From assembly GCF_006363915.1 (NCBI RefSeq), contig NZ_CP040946.1: a stretch of 64,000 nucleotides of DNA. The stretch is one strand, 5' to 3'. A model generated the notes under the pieces. It was not told where the DNA came from, made no database searches, and was given only the letters and a program-made list of their open reading frames with translations. Shown here piece by piece: positions 62,039 through 64,000 of this stretch (positions are counted from its first letter, which is position 1; each line of letters starts with the position of its first letter). A program made the position numbers and the translations under genes. Source of the DNA: Methylophilus medardensis (GTDB taxonomy: Bacteria > Pseudomonadota > Gammaproteobacteria > Burkholderiales > Methylophilaceae).

Positions 62039-62896
62039 TTAAGCAGGCACATATTGGTGAAAGTAGTCGGTCAGCAAATCTGCATCGAAACTGTCTTCCA
62101 CAAAAAATGGCTGCATATCAAATCTCATAAAAATATCTTCAATTGCCTGACGTCTGGCCGTAAAGGCATCCAGAATACGTTGGCGATAAGAGGCGCGTAA
62201 GAACAGGGTACGGCGCTCGCCGGTTTCCGGGTCATTAATACTGGTGATGCCGAATTCTGGTAGCTGTTTGTACTCGGTGCTGTTCCACAAAATCACTGGC
62301 ACGATATGGTGGCGCAGCATGAGTAATAATGCCTCTTCGAGTTGCGGCAATGGCATATGGAAATCTGAAACCAGAAAAATCAAAGAACGCTCACGGGGCA
62401 ACAGGCGCACGCTTTCAAGCAGTGCCGCGGTACCGACTTCATTGGGCAAATGGTTCTCTAATCGATCAGCCAGTTCAAACATGGTATGCGGACGCAAAGA
62501 CAGCGTACTTAGCCATTGATCATGCAGATCATCATCAAAGCCAATAAATCCAACCGGATCGGTGTTTCGACTGGCAGATTGGGCGACTGCGCGCGTGATG
62601 TGGGCCGCAGTGACCAGCTTGGTGTGCGGTGTGCCATATTGCATCGAGCCAGACATGTCACACATCACAAACACTGGGGTCGCACTTTTTTGGTTGAATA
62701 TCCTGACATAGACCTGTTCCATCGGATCGCGGATGGTTTGGCGAATATCAATACGGCGCGGGTCAGGATATGAGAGTAAGGTCGTGTGACCACGAAACTC
62801 CATACCCATTCCGCGCTGATTACTTTTATGCCGACCAGGGCGACGCGAACGGGAACGCCAGCCGATGTGGTAGCTGAATTCCTTAATGATTTCCAT
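62039..62896 (-). CDS. mxaS: MxaS, DUF58 protein of methanol dehydrogenase operon
   Basis: 285 residues, DUF58 with a von Willebrand A-like metal site D80-M-S82-G-S84 in VMCDMSGSMQYG. A basic N-terminal region (IGWRSRSRRPGRHKSNQRG) precedes GMGMEFRGHTTLLSYPDPRRIDIRQ, the usual DUF58 entry. In MoxR systems the DUF58 protein is the direct partner of the AAA ATPase. It follows mxaR by 14 bases and precedes mxaA. Probably cytoplasmic; no membrane helix is evident. Confidence 0.93.
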   Translation of the reverse strand: MEIIKEFSYHIGWRSRSRRPGRHKSNQRGMGMEFRGHTTLLSYPDPRRIDIRQTIRDPMEQVYVRIFNQKSATPVFVMCDMSGSMQYGTPHTKLVTAAHITRAVAQSASRNTDPVGFIGFDDDLHDQWLSTLSLRPHTMFELADRLENHLPNEVGTAALLESVRLLPRERSLIFLVSDFHMPLPQLEEALLLMLRHHIVPVILWNSTEYKQLPEFGITSINDPETGERRTLFLRASYRQRILDAFTARRQAIEDIFMRFDMQPFFVEDSFDADLLTDYFHQYVPA

Positions 62897-62910
62897 AGCG
62901 GTATGAATGC

Positions 62911-63927
62911 TTAAGGTGCTGCAACGGCATTAATAATGCCCGTGAGTAATTCGCGCGCAATTTCTGTACGGCGCATCTCATACACTGGGCTAAATACTAA
63001 GCGGTGCGCGATGGTTTCATGGAACACCGCATGAATATCTTCCGGAATCACAGCTTGGCGATCATTGAGCCAAGCGTTCACACGCGCTGCACGCAACAAC
63101 ATACCCATGCCGCGTGGGCTGGCGCCGCTAAGCACCAAGCGCTTCATGTCAACATTCGACACTTTCACCCCATAAGCGACTGGATCTTTTGTCGCCAACC
63201 ACAAATCTAGCGCGTATTTACGCAGTGCAGGGCTGGCCTGAATATTTTCTTGAATCACTTTGGCAAAGCTGTTCAATTGATCAAACTGCAAAATGTCTGC
63301 CGGCACATTCGAAATCAATTGGTCCACATCATGAAACCGCGTATCAAAAATCAGCGATTCCATGATGTCGTGTGCAGGTGGCACCAAGATAGGAATCTCC
63401 ATCATGAAGCGGTCTCGCGCGGCCGAAGGAATATCAAATGTCTCTTCACGCTCCACTTGGTTACGGTCAGCAAACACCAGCATGTGTGGGAAGTGGTGCT
63501 CTTTGTTGAATGCCGTCAGCGTACGCTCTGCCATCACGCGCAGCATCAGTGAGTGCACTTGTGGCCGGGCGCGGTTAATTTCGTTGAAAAAGAAAATAGA
63601 TAAATCTTGGCCTGACATCAGCAAGGGACCCGGGCTGACATGGGGTTTGCCATCTTCGCCGAGGTAAGTGTGGTACACCAGGTCGTTCGGCATCAAATCA
63701 ATCGTGCCTTCAATCCGCTGGTAGCCGCCACCAATGCCACGGGTGAACGCGCGTAACAAAGTGGTTTTACCTACCCCCACATCCCCTTCAAGCAGCACGT
63801 GGCCGCGAGCGAACACGGCAGTGGTGATCAGACGTACTGGATTCTCCTGACCGACGACGACTTTGTTAACTTCCGATTCCAGTGAGAGCGCATGTGTACG
63901 CCAATCGTTAAGCTGTAAATCTTGCAT
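62911..63927 (-). CDS. mxaR: MxaR, MoxR-family AAA ATPase of methanol dehydrogenase operon
   Basis: 338 residues. Walker A is EGDVGVGKTT (G48-T55). The Walker B position reads FFFNEINRARPQ, with asparagine 115 where most MoxR proteins have aspartate. Sensor 2 and the C-terminal lid (SGASPRGMGMLLRAARVNAW) are conserved MoxR features. MoxR ATPases were named from this operon and act as chaperone-like factors for metal-containing enzymes, working with DUF58 and VWA partners encoded downstream. The ATG has AGGAAA upstream. The expected structural genes mxaFJGI would lie beyond the right edge; I see no promoter in the remaining 73 bases. Confidence 0.94.
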   Translation of the reverse strand: MQDLQLNDWRTHALSLESEVNKVVVGQENPVRLITTAVFARGHVLLEGDVGVGKTTLLRAFTRGIGGGYQRIEGTIDLMPNDLVYHTYLGEDGKPHVSPGPLLMSGQDLSIFFFNEINRARPQVHSLMLRVMAERTLTAFNKEHHFPHMLVFADRNQVEREETFDIPSAARDRFMMEIPILVPPAHDIMESLIFDTRFHDVDQLISNVPADILQFDQLNSFAKVIQENIQASPALRKYALDLWLATKDPVAYGVKVSNVDMKRLVLSGASPRGMGMLLRAARVNAWLNDRQAVIPEDIHAVFHETIAHRLVFSPVYEMRRTEIARELLTGIINAVAAP

Positions 63928-64000
63928 GCCTGATTTCCTGATGAGGTTGATTGTGAGATAAACTGAATTGTAACTAATTTGTAATTGATCACATCTAGAA

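Overview
The window looks like chromosome of an obligate or restricted methylotroph of the Methylophilaceae type (Betaproteobacteria: Methylophilus, Methylovorus, Methylobacillus relatives). The main reason is the right end, where six consecutive minus-strand genes read mxaR-mxaS-mxaA-mxaC-mxaK-mxaL, the accessory operon of calcium-dependent methanol dehydrogenase. The pyrG-kdsA-eno-ftsB run, the ratA/smpB divergent pair, a PEP-CTERM protein and a cyanide-insensitive-type bd oxidase agree with this. The assignment is inferred from gene content, not from a 16S gene. Coding density is very high. No gene-free stretch exceeds about 270 bases, and I see no insertion sequence, prophage or CRISPR array.

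Layout. 1-2.9 kb: an FNR-type oxygen sensor (cut by the window edge) divergent from hemN, with an FNR-like box between them, then a TauE/SafE (UreH-like) membrane protein. 3.0-4.3 kb: a secreted ATP-dependent DNA ligase (LigE type) and a small secreted unknown. 4.5-13.7 kb: hrpA, a proline-rich inner-membrane-anchored unknown, a KdpD-like kinase without the KdpD N-terminal domain, its regulator and the Kup potassium transporter. 13.8-18.2 kb: small EF-hand protein, UPF0114 protein, CobW-type GTPase, PEP-CTERM protein, Trp-rich protein plus FAD oxidoreductase. 18.2-23.5 kb: two cyclic-di-GMP proteins flanking a CPA2 antiporter. 23.7-27.5 kb: an alanine-rich lipoprotein and pqiABC. 27.8-31.0 kb: hemerythrin-like protein and cydAB plus a 45-residue DUF2474 gene. 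31.2-39.3 kb: tRNA-Asn, an orphan LapA-type retention-module protein, an aminotransferase, a serine protease with TPRs, uvrB, semiSWEET, galU, hpt and an isochorismatase-fold hydrolase. 39.5-42.4 kb: tRNA-Ser, an EnvZ/CpxA-like kinase, an OmpR-type regulator and a His-rich Spy/CpxP-like protein. 42.6-58.4 kb: housekeeping genes (ybiT, nitroreductase, greB, trpS, guaA, guaB, rnfH, ratA, smpB, nnrD, pyrG, kdsA, eno, ftsB, ygfZ, ygfX-like). 58.4-63.9 kb: mxaLKCASR.

How the parts relate. FNR, hemN, the TauE-like protein, the hemerythrin-like protein and the bd oxidase form an oxygen-adaptation theme. Kup with a KdpDE-like pair suggests potassium or turgor sensing separated from the usual KdpFABC pump. 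PqiABC, the Spy-like protein with its two-component neighbours and the periplasmic protease form an envelope-maintenance theme. The mxa block carries the AAA-ATPase, DUF58 and von Willebrand A proteins that mature methanol dehydrogenase; the structural genes mxaFJGI are not in this window. Most gene ends are marked by clear intrinsic terminators, several of them shared between convergent genes.
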